Shown: positions 52,605-60,700, counted from the stretch's first letter. The stretch is DNA of 60,705 bases from Prochlorothrix hollandica PCC 9006 = CALU 1027 (GCF_000332315.1 NZ_KB235938.1:204380-265084); one strand, 5' to 3'. Notes: generated from the letters alone by a model not told the origin. Numbers and translations: made by a program.

Positions 52605-52856
52605 GGTGGAGGGGAGAGTTCTGGCGCTGTTTGACTGACACAACTTCTGAGAGGCTTATGTTCCCGTAGGTTAGGTAGAGCTTTGCGAAACCCAACACAA
52701 CCCTTGTGGCTGTTGGGTTTCGTACTTCAACCCAACCTACAGCGACCATCTTGTGTCAGTCAACCCGGTTCTGGCGACTGAGCACCGGTTTTGCTGTTTA
52801 GCCCCATAATCCAGAGATTTCAGCTTTAGCTAACTACAGCAATCCTAAATCAGTTG

Positions 52857-53058
52857 GTAATGATTCAGGGGTCCACAGGAGAATGAGGGTTTCAGGCTCT
52901 AGACCACAGACCTGAGGCGATGGGATCGGGTCTATTTCCCGTTGGCAGATTCCCCAATTTTGGCCTGATTTGGGTAGGGGCAATCCCCCCGTGGTTGCCC
53001 CGGTTCTTGGCCACCAAGAGGGTCGGCACGGGGGCGAGAACCCTACCCGATGTCGATC
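52857..53058 (+). mobile_element. Family B MITE, truncated copy 2
   Basis: Left end GTAATGATTCAGGGG and interior match copy 1 up to ACCCTACCCGATGTCGA. The right third and right terminal repeat are missing and replaced by a tandem array. Its left end sits exactly inside a family C element, after CAATCCTAAATCAGTTG. Confidence 0.8.
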
Positions 53059-53159
53059 TTGCCTGTCGCCTTGATTGCCTGTCGCCGTGATTGCCTGTCG
53101 CCTTGATTGCCTGTCCCCTTGATTGCCTACTGCCTCTGTTGTCTATTGCATTGATTGCT

Positions 53160-53262
53160 TACAGCAGTCCTAAATGGGTCGTGTGGTGTGCCCCCGGAGG
53201 GGGCACACCACACCAGGGGTTTCAGCCATCGAGATGCCTACAACTGATTTAGGGTTGCTGTA
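53160..53262 (+). repeat. Family C MITE-like element, copy 9
   Basis: Complete copy with TA borders and hairpin GTGTGCCCCC..GGGGGCACAC. Its right TA is only 5 bases before the cobD start codon, so the element forms the 5' leader of cobD. Confidence 0.88.
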
Positions 53263-53267
53263 TCGCA

Positions 53268-54236
53268 ATGTTATCTATCGCAATTTTAGGACTGGCCGCT
53301 GGCCTAGATTTCATCCTAGGGGATCCCTGGGGTTGGACCCATCCGGTGCAGGTCATGGGCTGGGCGATCGATCGCGGGAAAGCCCGCCTTTTAGCCTGGG
53401 AAGCCTGGAGCCAAGGGCAGCGGTGGGGGGGAGTAGCGTTAACCGTTGCCGTGGTGGGGGGCAGTGGGGGGGTGGGATGGCTCTTGGTGGCGGGGGGGAA
53501 CGTTCTGGATCCCCGGTTGGGGGGGGCGATCGCCACCGTATTGCTGGCCAGTTGTTTTGCGGGTCGGAGCTTACGCCATGCGGCCCAGTCGGTGTTGGAA
53601 CCTCTCCGGCTGGGGGATCTCGATCTGGCTCGATCGCACCTGGCGTTGTATGTGGGGCGAGACACCACTGATCTGTCGGAGGCTGAAATCCTGAGGGCGG
53701 TGCTGGAAACCGTCACCGAAAATGCCGTCGATGGGGTGTTAGCGCCGTTATTTTATGGGCTGGTGGGGGCTGCAATTCCAGGGTTGGGCAGTGTGCCCTT
53801 GGCCTTAGCCTACAAAGCCGCTAGCACCTTAGATTCCATGGTGGGCTACCGCGCAGCCCCCTATACTCACCTGGGCTGGTTCAGCGCCCGCTTTGAGGAT
53901 GGGTTCACCTGGCTACCCTGTCGCTGTGCGGTGGTGACCTTGGCCCTCCTATCGGGACAACCCCGGCGAGTGTTAGCTGTCTGTCGGCGGGATGCTCCCC
54001 AGGATCCCAGTCCCAATGCAGGCTGGAGTGAATGTGTCTATGCGGCCATTGTGGGGGTGCAGATGGGGGGGGTGAATCGCTATGGCGGGCAACTGAAAAC
54101 AAAGCCCCTGTTGGGGGATCCCCTGCGGCCCATTAGCCCCGATCGCATTCGGGAAGCCATGGCCCTGACTCGCCTCTGTTTTCTGGTGTGGCTGGGGTTG
54201 GGCTGTGCCATTCTCTGGGGCTTGAGCCTAGTCTAG
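53268..54236 (+). CDS. cobD: Adenosylcobinamide-phosphate synthase
   Basis: CbiB/CobD attaches the aminopropanol arm in cobalamin synthesis at the membrane. The 322-residue protein has LDFILGDPWGWTHPVQVMGWAI at the N-terminus, ETVTENAVDGVLAPLFYGLVGA, YKAASTLDSMVGYR and the C-terminal PNAGWSECVYAAIVGVQMGG, all CbiB landmarks. Several hydrophobic segments are present. The ATG at 53268 follows a family C repeat with no Shine-Dalgarno, so initiation may depend on the repeat-derived leader. Confidence 0.93.
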   Translation: MLSIAILGLAAGLDFILGDPWGWTHPVQVMGWAIDRGKARLLAWEAWSQGQRWGGVALTVAVVGGSGGVGWLLVAGGNVLDPRLGGAIATVLLASCFAGRSLRHAAQSVLEPLRLGDLDLARSHLALYVGRDTTDLSEAEILRAVLETVTENAVDGVLAPLFYGLVGAAIPGLGSVPLALAYKAASTLDSMVGYRAAPYTHLGWFSARFEDGFTWLPCRCAVVTLALLSGQPRRVLAVCRRDAPQDPSPNAGWSECVYAAIVGVQMGGVNRYGGQLKTKPLLGDPLRPISPDRIREAMALTRLCFLVWLGLGCAILWGLSLV

Positions 54237-54274
54237 GGGTGGGGTTTCGGAGAATGACCCCCACAATCCCGGCC

Positions 54275-55729
54275 TCACAATTGACTAGCCCACTCCTTGG
54301 CCCAGGCCAAGGTTTCTTGCACCACCTTGGGGGTTGCCCCTTCGCAATAGAGCCGGAGTAAGGGTTCCGTTCCACTGAAGCGCACCATGAGCCACCGTTG
54401 ATCCGCCAAGCGAAACTTAAAACCATCGGTGGTGAGGCAGTCGATGACGGTCTGTCCGGCGATGGTGGTCGGGGGGGTGGTTTGGAGGGTGGTTTGAACC
54501 CGATCGCGCACGGCCATACTGCTTAAGGGCAAATCAATGCGATCGTAGGCAGAGCTAAACCCTGTTTTCTCCTGTAATTGACCGTAAAGCTGCCCCAGTT
54601 CTGATTCAGATTCCACCATAGCTTCCAACAAATAGAGGGCCGACAGCAGACCATCCCGTTCTGGAATATGGTTCCCGTAGCCAATGCCCCCAGACTCTTC
54701 CCCCCCCAAGAGCACTGCCGTGGTTAACATGCGATCGGCAATGTATTTATAGCCCACTGCCGTTTCCGCCACGGGGCAACCGTACAGTTCTGCCACCTTG
54801 GGCATGAGGTCGGAGCCACTGACGGTTTTGATCACCGTCCCTTGCAGCTTTTGGCGCACTGCCAAATGCTCAATCAGAATGGGAATCAGCACTTGGGAAC
54901 TAAGAAACTCCCCGGAGCCATCCACCGCCGCAATGCGATCGGCATCCCCATCAAACACAAGACCCACCTTCAGCCCTGGGCCGCGATCGCTGCGAATGGT
55001 GCGAAATAAATCTGCTAAATGCCGGGGCAAGGGTTCGGGGGCACCGCCGCCAAAGAGGGGATCCCGTTGCCCATGGAGTTCCTCAACGGCCACCCCCAAC
55101 AGTTGGGCCATGCCCCCCGCTGCTGCCCCATACATGACATCGACAAACACCCGCAGTTTGCCGCTGTTTACCGCTGCTTGGATCGACCCAATATTGACCT
55201 TACTGCGCAGAACTTCACAGTAGCTGACCCAGGGGTTAAAGGTTTCCCAGGTTTGGGCTGGGGGTACCGCTGGGGGACTAGTGGTCTGGAGCAGGTGCTC
55301 AATTTTGGCGGTGATCTCTGGGGGCACTGATCCGCCAAAGGCTCCCTTGACCTTTAGCCCGGAGTAGTGGCCAGGGTTGTGGCTGGCGGTGATGACCAAC
55401 GCCCCCAGGGCTTTTTGGTCATAGGCAGCCCAACTTAAGGCGGGGGTGGGGGCATAGGTGTCTGCTAGCACCGGCTGGAATCCCGCCGCCTGGACTGCTA
55501 GGGCCACTGTTTGGGCAAAGGTTTCCGAGAGAAATCGGCGATCGTAGCCCACCATAATTTTGGGCTGAGTCTCCGCTGAGCCATAGACCTCTCCCAAGAC
55601 CTGGGCTGCTGCCACTGCTGCCCCATAAAGGCGTTCGATCGTGAAGTCCGCAGCAATGACACCCCGCCAGCCATCGGTACCAAATTGAATCGGCCCAGGG
55701 GGCAGAACCGGAATAAAAGAAGAAACCAT
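54275..55729 (-). CDS. Phosphoglucomutase/phosphomannomutase family protein
   Basis: A 484-residue alpha-phosphohexomutase. The catalytic phosphoserine motif is ITASHNPGHYSGLK, the metal-binding loop is DGDADRIAA, the sugar-binding loop is GGEESGGIGYG, and the C-terminal phosphate loop is RFSGTEPLLRLY. The N-terminus (IQFGTDGWRGVI) resembles the Slr1334 group of cyanobacteria, whose members have been reported to make glucose-1,6-bisphosphate; I cannot separate that from ordinary PGM/PMM by eye. ATG 55727-55729 is preferred because upstream codons lie in family C copy 10. Confidence 0.88.
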   Translation of the reverse strand: MVSSFIPVLPPGPIQFGTDGWRGVIAADFTIERLYGAAVAAAQVLGEVYGSAETQPKIMVGYDRRFLSETFAQTVALAVQAAGFQPVLADTYAPTPALSWAAYDQKALGALVITASHNPGHYSGLKVKGAFGGSVPPEITAKIEHLLQTTSPPAVPPAQTWETFNPWVSYCEVLRSKVNIGSIQAAVNSGKLRVFVDVMYGAAAGGMAQLLGVAVEELHGQRDPLFGGGAPEPLPRHLADLFRTIRSDRGPGLKVGLVFDGDADRIAAVDGSGEFLSSQVLIPILIEHLAVRQKLQGTVIKTVSGSDLMPKVAELYGCPVAETAVGYKYIADRMLTTAVLLGGEESGGIGYGNHIPERDGLLSALYLLEAMVESESELGQLYGQLQEKTGFSSAYDRIDLPLSSMAVRDRVQTTLQTTPPTTIAGQTVIDCLTTDGFKFRLADQRWLMVRFSGTEPLLRLYCEGATPKVVQETLAWAKEWASQL

Positions 55730-55783
55730 AGTAATTAAAGGGCTATCTAATGCTTTAGGATATGGGCAACACAATTCAGGGGA

Positions 55784-55886
55784 TACAGCAGTCCGAAATG
55801 GGTCCTGTGGTGCGCGCCCTCCGGGCGCACACCACACCAAGGGTTTCAGCCATCAAGATGCCTACAACTGATTTAGGGTTGCTGTA
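55784..55886 (-). repeat. Family C MITE-like element, copy 10
   Basis: TACAGCAGTCC and GGGTTGCTGTA ends, hairpin GCGCGCCC..GGGCGCAC, TA borders. A partial second right end (about 55887-55910) follows directly. It sits in the upstream region of the phosphohexomutase gene. Confidence 0.87.
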
Positions 55887-55929
55887 CCACTGATTTAGAA
55901 TTGCTTTAGACTTCCTATATTAAGATACA

Positions 55930-56225
55930 AGTCACTAACTCCGCCCTAAAGGACGGAGCTTGCCTAAACCAATTTAGGCAACGTAAGTAGCGACTACCAC
56001 ACTGAGACACAACTTGGCACAGACCTCCGAATACTTCCCCAGTTCGGATTCCCTCTAAGCCTTATTGGTAGGGCGTTGTGAGACAAGCCATCTTAGTTGT
56101 GTTGTGGGAGGGGACTTAAACGAGTTTGCTGGTTCTCGGCCTTATCGGCAATTAAAAACCAGTGCCCGCAAGGGTTCTATGTAAAGCCGTGCTGAAGCAC
56201 GGGGTTTCTACCCAAATTTTTGATG
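55930..56225. mobile_element. Possible second IS200/IS605-type non-autonomous element
   Basis: One end holds the hairpin CTCCGCCCTAAAGGACGGAG and the other the hairpin GCCGTGCTGAAGCACGG. Both are styles of IS200/IS605 ends in cyanobacteria, and they are unlike the TnpB element at 44468. No transposase or TnpB remnant lies between. Borders are approximate. Confidence 0.5.
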
Positions 56226-56256
56226 AACGTCTTAATACCCTGCACCCCCAACCACC

Positions 56257-56496
56257 ATGACAGTTAAAAATCCCGCTCTCCAAGAATATCCCCGCTACCA
56301 AGCGGCTCCCGTGTTGCCGTCTACGGGGAATGCTTCGATTTTGGACTGGCTGGAAGCAACCGGTCGGTTATTGCCTCGGGAGGTCACCGATCCTGATTAT
56401 GCGGCAGAAGATGCTGAAGAAATTGAAGGGCTGATGGTCGATGACAACAGCTTTGAGGAAGACGATGATGATGATGATTTTGATGGAGATGACTAA
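56257..56496 (+). CDS. DUF3134 family protein
   Basis: A 79-residue cyanobacterial protein. The conserved core is NPALQEYPRYQAAPVLP followed by SILDWLEATGRLLPRE. The C-terminal third is highly acidic, ending in a run of Asp (EEDDDDDDFDGDD). No signal or membrane segment is seen. Function unknown. It converges on mdh with a family C hairpin (copy 11) between the two stop codons. Confidence 0.85.
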   Translation: MTVKNPALQEYPRYQAAPVLPSTGNASILDWLEATGRLLPREVTDPDYAAEDAEEIEGLMVDDNSFEEDDDDDDFDGDD

Positions 56497-56524
56497 GCTG
56501 TCCCAAACGTATCGATCTAGGGAC

Positions 56525-56627
56525 TAAAGCAGTCCTAAATGGGTCGTGGGGTGTGCGCCCGGAGGGGGCACACCACCCCAAGGGTTTCAGCTATCGAGAT
56601 GCCTACAACTGATGTGGGGTTGCTGTA
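56525..56627 (+). repeat. Family C MITE-like element, copy 11, between two gene ends
   Basis: TAAAGCAGTCC and GGGTTGCTGTA ends. The perfect GC hairpin lies between the convergent DUF3134 and mdh genes (28 bp from one stop, 5 bp from the other), where it could act as a two-way terminator. Confidence 0.87.
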
Positions 56628-56631
56628 ACGT

Positions 56632-57639
56632 CTAGGATTTAAGTAAAGAACGTACCCGATCGATCTGGCCCCGCACCAGTTCTCCCGCTGACCGTAGGCT
56701 GTCCTGCTCCTGATCCGTCAGGTTGAGTTCCACCACAGCTTCTACCCCTTGTCGCCCCAAACGACAGGGGACACCCAGGTAAATATCCTTGAGACCATAT
56801 TCCCCCTGGAGATAGCAAGCGGCGGGCAGCAGACGGGATCGATCGGCCAACATCGCCTCCACCATCCCACAGGCTGCTGACGCGGGGGCATAGAACGCTC
56901 CCCCCGTTTTCATCAAGTTGACAATTTCGCTGCCGGCAAACCGAGTTCGTTCCACGAGGCGATCGATCGTGTCCTGATCCAGGAATTCTGTAATGGGCAC
57001 CCCATTGATCGTACAAAAACGGGGTAGGGGCACCATCGCATCCCCATGGGTGCCCAAGACCATGGTGTGGACATCCAACACGGAGACCCCTAGTTCTAGG
57101 GCAATAAAGGTTTGGAACCGAGCAGAATCCAACACCCCCGCCATGCCTAACACCCGCTGGGGCGGTAAACCCGTGGCCTGCCATGCCACATAGGCCATGG
57201 TGTCTAGGGGATTGGTCACAATTAAGAGCAGAGCATTGGGGGAGTGGGTGATGGCCTGCTGGGCAGCATGGGCGACGATCGTGCCATTAATATCCAGTAA
57301 ATCATCGCGGCTCATGCCGGGGAGCCGGGGTTTGCCCGCTGTGATCACCACCACATCCATGGCGGTCAGGTCAGCATAATCATTGGTGCCGATGATGGCG
57401 CGATCGTGGCGCTCTACCCCCCGCGCCTCCATAAGGTCTAAGGCAATGCCCTGGGGTAAACCGGGCACCACATCCAGCAAGGTCACATCAGCAATTTCTT
57501 TTTCCGCCAGTCGCTGGGCCAAAGTACTGCCAACTTTACCCGCTCCAATCACTGCGACCCGAGGGGGCGAGAAGGGCACTGGGGGGGTGAGGGACTGAGA
57601 TAAGCTAGCCACAGAATCTTCCGTCATAATACTGATCAT
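56632..57639 (-). CDS. mdh: Malate dehydrogenase
   Basis: Oxidises malate to oxaloacetate with NAD. The 335-residue LDH-like enzyme has VAVIGAGKVGSTLAQRLA (nucleotide fold), TAGKPRLPGMSRDDLLDIN, IVTNPLDTMAYVAW, LDSARFQTFIA (substrate Arg) and the catalytic MVLGTHGDAMVPL. Arginine in KPRLPGMSR at the substrate loop favours malate over lactate. About 20 extra residues precede the core; two in-frame ATGs (57639 and 57627 ends) are possible. Confidence 0.94.
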   Translation of the reverse strand: MISIMTEDSVASLSQSLTPPVPFSPPRVAVIGAGKVGSTLAQRLAEKEIADVTLLDVVPGLPQGIALDLMEARGVERHDRAIIGTNDYADLTAMDVVVITAGKPRLPGMSRDDLLDINGTIVAHAAQQAITHSPNALLLIVTNPLDTMAYVAWQATGLPPQRVLGMAGVLDSARFQTFIALELGVSVLDVHTMVLGTHGDAMVPLPRFCTINGVPITEFLDQDTIDRLVERTRFAGSEIVNLMKTGGAFYAPASAACGMVEAMLADRSRLLPAACYLQGEYGLKDIYLGVPCRLGRQGVEAVVELNLTDQEQDSLRSAGELVRGQIDRVRSLLKS

Positions 57640-57693
57640 CCCATTATCCCCACCGGAGATGGATCCTGGTATACCTCAGCCATGATCCGTTAC

Positions 57694-57968
57694 CTAAAAT
57701 CTGGGTCTAAAGCCCCGTCCTTCTAGGACGGCTTTTCTTCCTGCAACTGATCTATCCAGCCTTCTCCATCTATGCTATTTTGATTAGCATAAAAGCACAA
57801 TAAAAGTCTGGGTTGGAGCTAATCCAAGACTCTAAATGGACAAAGAACGGGCGTAAGACCAGTATTTCTGGCAATCCGACTGCTTTGTCTAGCCAGCCGT
57901 ACAGCGAACAGCTTGGACTATTCGCCTAGTCGGAGAATCCCCGCACCTTTAGGTCGGGGAGCATGTCA
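57694..57968 (+). mobile_element. Non-autonomous IS200/IS605 derivative with both ends
   Basis: A 275-bp element. The left end after TTAC (57690-57693) begins CTAAAATCTGGGTCTAAAGC and matches the TnpB element to AGCATAAAAGCACAATA. It then jumps to the last 100 or so bases of tnpB (AAGTCTGGGTTGGAGC) and the full right end to GCATGTCAA. About 1.1 kb of tnpB is missing. The same junction occurs in the copy at 30241-30436, so this deletion form has itself moved. Confidence 0.88.
57806..57968 (+). ncRNA. Candidate orphan omegaRNA
   Basis: About 163 nt matching the presumptive guide-RNA scaffold of the TnpB element with only about half a dozen differences and the terminal hairpin intact. The presumptive guide is the flank AAGGAGCCTGTGCC. 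Could load the TnpB encoded at 44674. Expression is untested. Confidence 0.35.
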
Positions 57969-58211
57969 AAAGGAGCCTGTGCCGGTTCACCTTGCCCTCC
58001 GGTATTACCGCTTTTTGCACCTACCCCATAACTCGGAGTATTGCTAATCCTCTGCGGCGATCGCCTGGTTAAACCCACCCCTAGCCCCGACCAAGGAGGG
58101 GAACAAGATGGCATTTCCCCCCAGAATTGGGGGCAGCGGCGGGCGAAGATCAGCACCGCGAGGTTTAGATCAATAGGTGGGTACACGGTAGCCTGGGCAC
58201 GGGGTAACTGA

Positions 58212-58314
58212 TACAGCAGTCCTAAATGGGTCGTGTGGTGTGCGCCCGGAGGGCGCACACCACCCAAAGGGTTTCAGCCATCGAGATCCTTACAACTGAT
58301 TTAGGACTGCTGTA
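58212..58314 (+). repeat. Family C MITE-like element, copy 12
   Basis: Best-preserved copy: TACAGCAGTCCTAAAT and its complement ATTTAGGACTGCTGTA at the ends, hairpin GTGTGCGCCC..GGGCGCACAC, TA borders. Confidence 0.9.
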
Positions 58315-58367
58315 CGGGGTCACTGATAGAGTTCCCCAGATCCGGACCCGCCGCTGTGCCGCTTCAG

Positions 58368-58738
58368 GGTATCAACGTGAGCCGGGATAGTGGGGCGTGG
58401 AGCGCCACTGTCCCACTAGTCCTGTCCCGCTGTAACTATTCAGGGGGGGACGAAGTTAGTAGGGTTTCAGCCCGACGATCGCCGGTCAGGACCGTCTCAA
58501 AGGGGTTCAATTTACTGGGGAACCCTCGACCTCGGGTAGGGGTCGCGCCCCCGTGCCGACCCTCTTCGCGACCCACAACCGGGGCAACCACGGGGGGATT
58601 GCCCCTACCAAAATCGGTGAACCCACCCCAGTGAAATGGACCCTCTCAAATCGCCTAAGGTCTGTTGTCTAGAGCCTGAAACCCTCATTCTCCTGTGGAC
58701 CCCTGAATAATTACGTCCCGCTTTCAGCGGTAAGCCCA
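58368..58738 (+). repeat. Family A element, copy 12, interrupted by family B
   Basis: Left part GTATCAACGTGAGCCGGG to GTCCCGCT (58431) and right part from GTCCCGCTTTCAGCGG to AAGCCCA. The outer flanks share GCTTCAGGGT (58361-58370 and 58739-58748). Confidence 0.85.
58432..58714 (-). mobile_element. Family B MITE, copy 3 (nested in family A)
   Basis: Exactly 283 bp like copy 1, with ends GTAACTATTCAGGGGG and CCCCTGAATAATTAC. It is flanked by a perfect 8-bp duplication GTCCCGCT (58424-58431 and 58715-58722). Precise excision restores a normal family A sequence, so this is a clean transposition event. Confidence 0.93.
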
Positions 58739-58768
58739 GCTTCAGGGTGTCATCCCATACCTAAACCC

Positions 58769-60319
58769 ATGTCTAACCCATCCCATCCCAAACCCCAGAG
58801 ATCCCAGGCTTCAGGGTCCTCCGCTGGCCCTGGGGAACCGCCACCCCAGTGGCATCAGGTTCAAGCGGCTTTCCAGAGAATCTGGGGCTATAGTGATTTT
58901 CGATCGCCCCAGGGGGAAATTGTCCAAGCCCTGATCCAAGGCCAAGATGCCCTAGTGGTCATGCCCACCGGTGGGGGTAAGTCCATTTGTTTCCAACTAC
59001 CCGCTCTGCTGCACACCGGACTCACCCTCGTTATTTCCCCCCTAGTGGCCCTGATGGAAAACCAGGTGGCGGATCTCCACCAGAAACGCTTACCGGCTGC
59101 CCTGCTCCATAGTCAACTGTCCAAATCCCAACGCCAGACAACCCTCACCAGCCTGGAACAGGGTCGGCTCCGTCTCCTCTACTTGTCCCCTGAGACCCTC
59201 TTTAGTCCCCCGGTCTGGCAACGGCTCCAGGCTCCGGATTTACGAATTCAGGGGTTAATGCTGGACGAAGCCCATTGTTTGGTGCAGTGGGGGGACACGT
59301 TTCGCCCCGATTACCGCCGCCTCGGTAGTGTGCGGCCTGCTCTTTTGCGCCACAAACCCCCCGGTACTCGCCTGACCATCGCCGCCTTTACCGCCACCGC
59401 TGACCCTGAGACCCAGGCGAGTCTCTGCCAGGTTCTCCAACTGCGACGACCCCAGAAATTTATCCTCAATCCCTACCGTCCCCAACTGACCCTGGGGGTT
59501 CACTACACTTGGTCTCCTCGCCAACGCTGGGAGCGGATCCACCACTACCTCAGCCAGCGATCGCCCCAATCCCAGGAGTCGGGCCTAATCTATGTGCGCA
59601 CCCGCCAAGATGGGGAAAACCTGGCCGAAAAACTGCGGAACCTGGGCCACAAAACCCTGGCTTACCATGGGGGACTGAAGGGGGCAGAACGGCGGCGCAT
59701 TGAAGGGGACTGGATGGCCCATCGCCTGCCCTTTGTGGTATCCACCAATGCTTTTGGCATGGGGGTGGACAATCCCCGTGTCCGCTGGGTGATCCACTAC
59801 CAGGTTCCCCTGTTGTTGGCGGAGTATATTCAGGAAGTGGGACGGGCCGGACGCGATGGGAAACCCGCCGAGGCTCTGGCCTTCATTAGCGAACCGACGG
59901 GCTGGCTGGATCCCAGCGATCGTCAGCGGTGGCGATTTTTCCAAGAGCAACAACAACGGCAACACCACAATGCCCTGCGTCTGGCCAACAAAATTCCTCC
60001 CCAGGGAACCATTCAACTGATCCAAGAGCAGTTTCCCCAGGGAACCATGGCCCTTGGTTTGCTCCACAGCCTCGATCGACTCCAATGGCAGGATCCCTTT
60101 ACCTATCGCATTCTACAGACCCCCCGATCTAAGTTCACCCAGGCCCATGGCCCTAAGGCTAAAAATCCCAGTCAAGCCATGGCCCACTACCTCCACAACC
60201 GTCGCCATTGCCGTTGGGGGTTACTGCTCCAAGCCTTTGGTTTCCAACCCCGAAAAGCCCAGTGCGGTCACTGTGACAACTGTCTGCGATCGCAGCGCCC
60301 CTTGCCCCGCTCAGGATGA
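58769..60319 (+). CDS. recQ: RecQ-family ATP-dependent DNA helicase (short form)
   Basis: A 516-residue 3'-5' DNA helicase. Visible motifs are FRSPQGEIVQALIQGQDALV (Q/0 motif), VMPTGGGKSICFQLPA (Walker A), LMLDEAHCLVQWG (DEAH), AFTATADPETQ, VSTNAFGMGVDNPRVRWVIH and EVGRAGRDGKP. The zinc-binding region HCRWGLLLQAF..CGHCDNCLR ends the protein, so the winged-helix and HRDC domains of the 600-residue enzymes are missing. The stop codon seems natural. Start ATG 58769 with no strong Shine-Dalgarno. Confidence 0.9.
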   Translation: MSNPSHPKPQRSQASGSSAGPGEPPPQWHQVQAAFQRIWGYSDFRSPQGEIVQALIQGQDALVVMPTGGGKSICFQLPALLHTGLTLVISPLVALMENQVADLHQKRLPAALLHSQLSKSQRQTTLTSLEQGRLRLLYLSPETLFSPPVWQRLQAPDLRIQGLMLDEAHCLVQWGDTFRPDYRRLGSVRPALLRHKPPGTRLTIAAFTATADPETQASLCQVLQLRRPQKFILNPYRPQLTLGVHYTWSPRQRWERIHHYLSQRSPQSQESGLIYVRTRQDGENLAEKLRNLGHKTLAYHGGLKGAERRRIEGDWMAHRLPFVVSTNAFGMGVDNPRVRWVIHYQVPLLLAEYIQEVGRAGRDGKPAEALAFISEPTGWLDPSDRQRWRFFQEQQQRQHHNALRLANKIPPQGTIQLIQEQFPQGTMALGLLHSLDRLQWQDPFTYRILQTPRSKFTQAHGPKAKNPSQAMAHYLHNRRHCRWGLLLQAFGFQPRKAQCGHCDNCLRSQRPLPRSG

Positions 60320-60356
60320 GGCGATCCTGATCCTAAGCTCTAGGCTCTAGGCTCCA

Positions 60357-60520
60357 GGGCGCATCTCGTCATTGGGGGGGCAGGATCGGATTGAAATCAG
60401 GGGAGGTCAATGCCCCCATTTTGGGTACGGGCGAAGCATGGGCGCAGGTCTTCTCTGGGTGATCGCCCCAAGTTTTGCCGCCCATGCTTCGCCCCTACGA
60501 TGCACCCCCCCAACCCTGAC
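60357..60520 (+). mobile_element. Family E MITE, copy 2 (one end decayed)
   Basis: Matches copy 1 in opposite orientation from GGGCGCATCTCGTCATTGG to CCCCAACCCTGAC. The outer right inverted repeat ATGCGCCC is replaced by CGATCGG. The internal GAAGCATGGGCG hairpin is kept. Confidence 0.8.
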
Positions 60521-60585
60521 CGATCGGACGACCTGATCAAGAACTACCAGACCCAGGCCGACCCCAGGGTTCTGAGCCGGTTAAG

Positions 60586-60630
60586 TTAAAACCGATGGGG
60601 TTAAAACCAATGGGGTTAAAACCGATGGGG
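60586..60630. repeat. 15-bp tandem array upstream of the last gene
   Basis: Three units of TTAAAACCGATGGGG (one with AA for GA). Confidence 0.85.
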
Positions 60631-60700
60631 TATTAGAGAGTTTCAATCAGATAATGATGAGCTAAAATAGATTACGGAGTTTAGCGTAAAGGAGAGTCTC

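Larger units (their letters stand above)
52605..53267. other. Repeat-filled region upstream of cobD
   Basis: Contains a GTTGGGTTT..AAACCCAAC-type inverted repeat (about 52690-52745), a left half of family C (52835-52856) abutting a truncated family B element (52857-53058), a 16-bp array TTGCCTGTCGCCTTGA (53059-53134) and family C copy 9 (53160-53262). No gene is seen. Confidence 0.7.
57640..58768. other. Mobile-element graveyard between mdh and recQ
   Basis: Carries an IS605 deletion derivative (57694-57968), about 240 bp without recognisable content, family C copy 12 (58212-58314), and family A copy 12 split by a complete family B element (58432-58714). No gene is seen. Confidence 0.75.

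Noticed and set aside
57926-58267. 113-codon minus-strand frame
   Set aside because: It spans an IS605 right end and a family C element, so it is repeat-derived.
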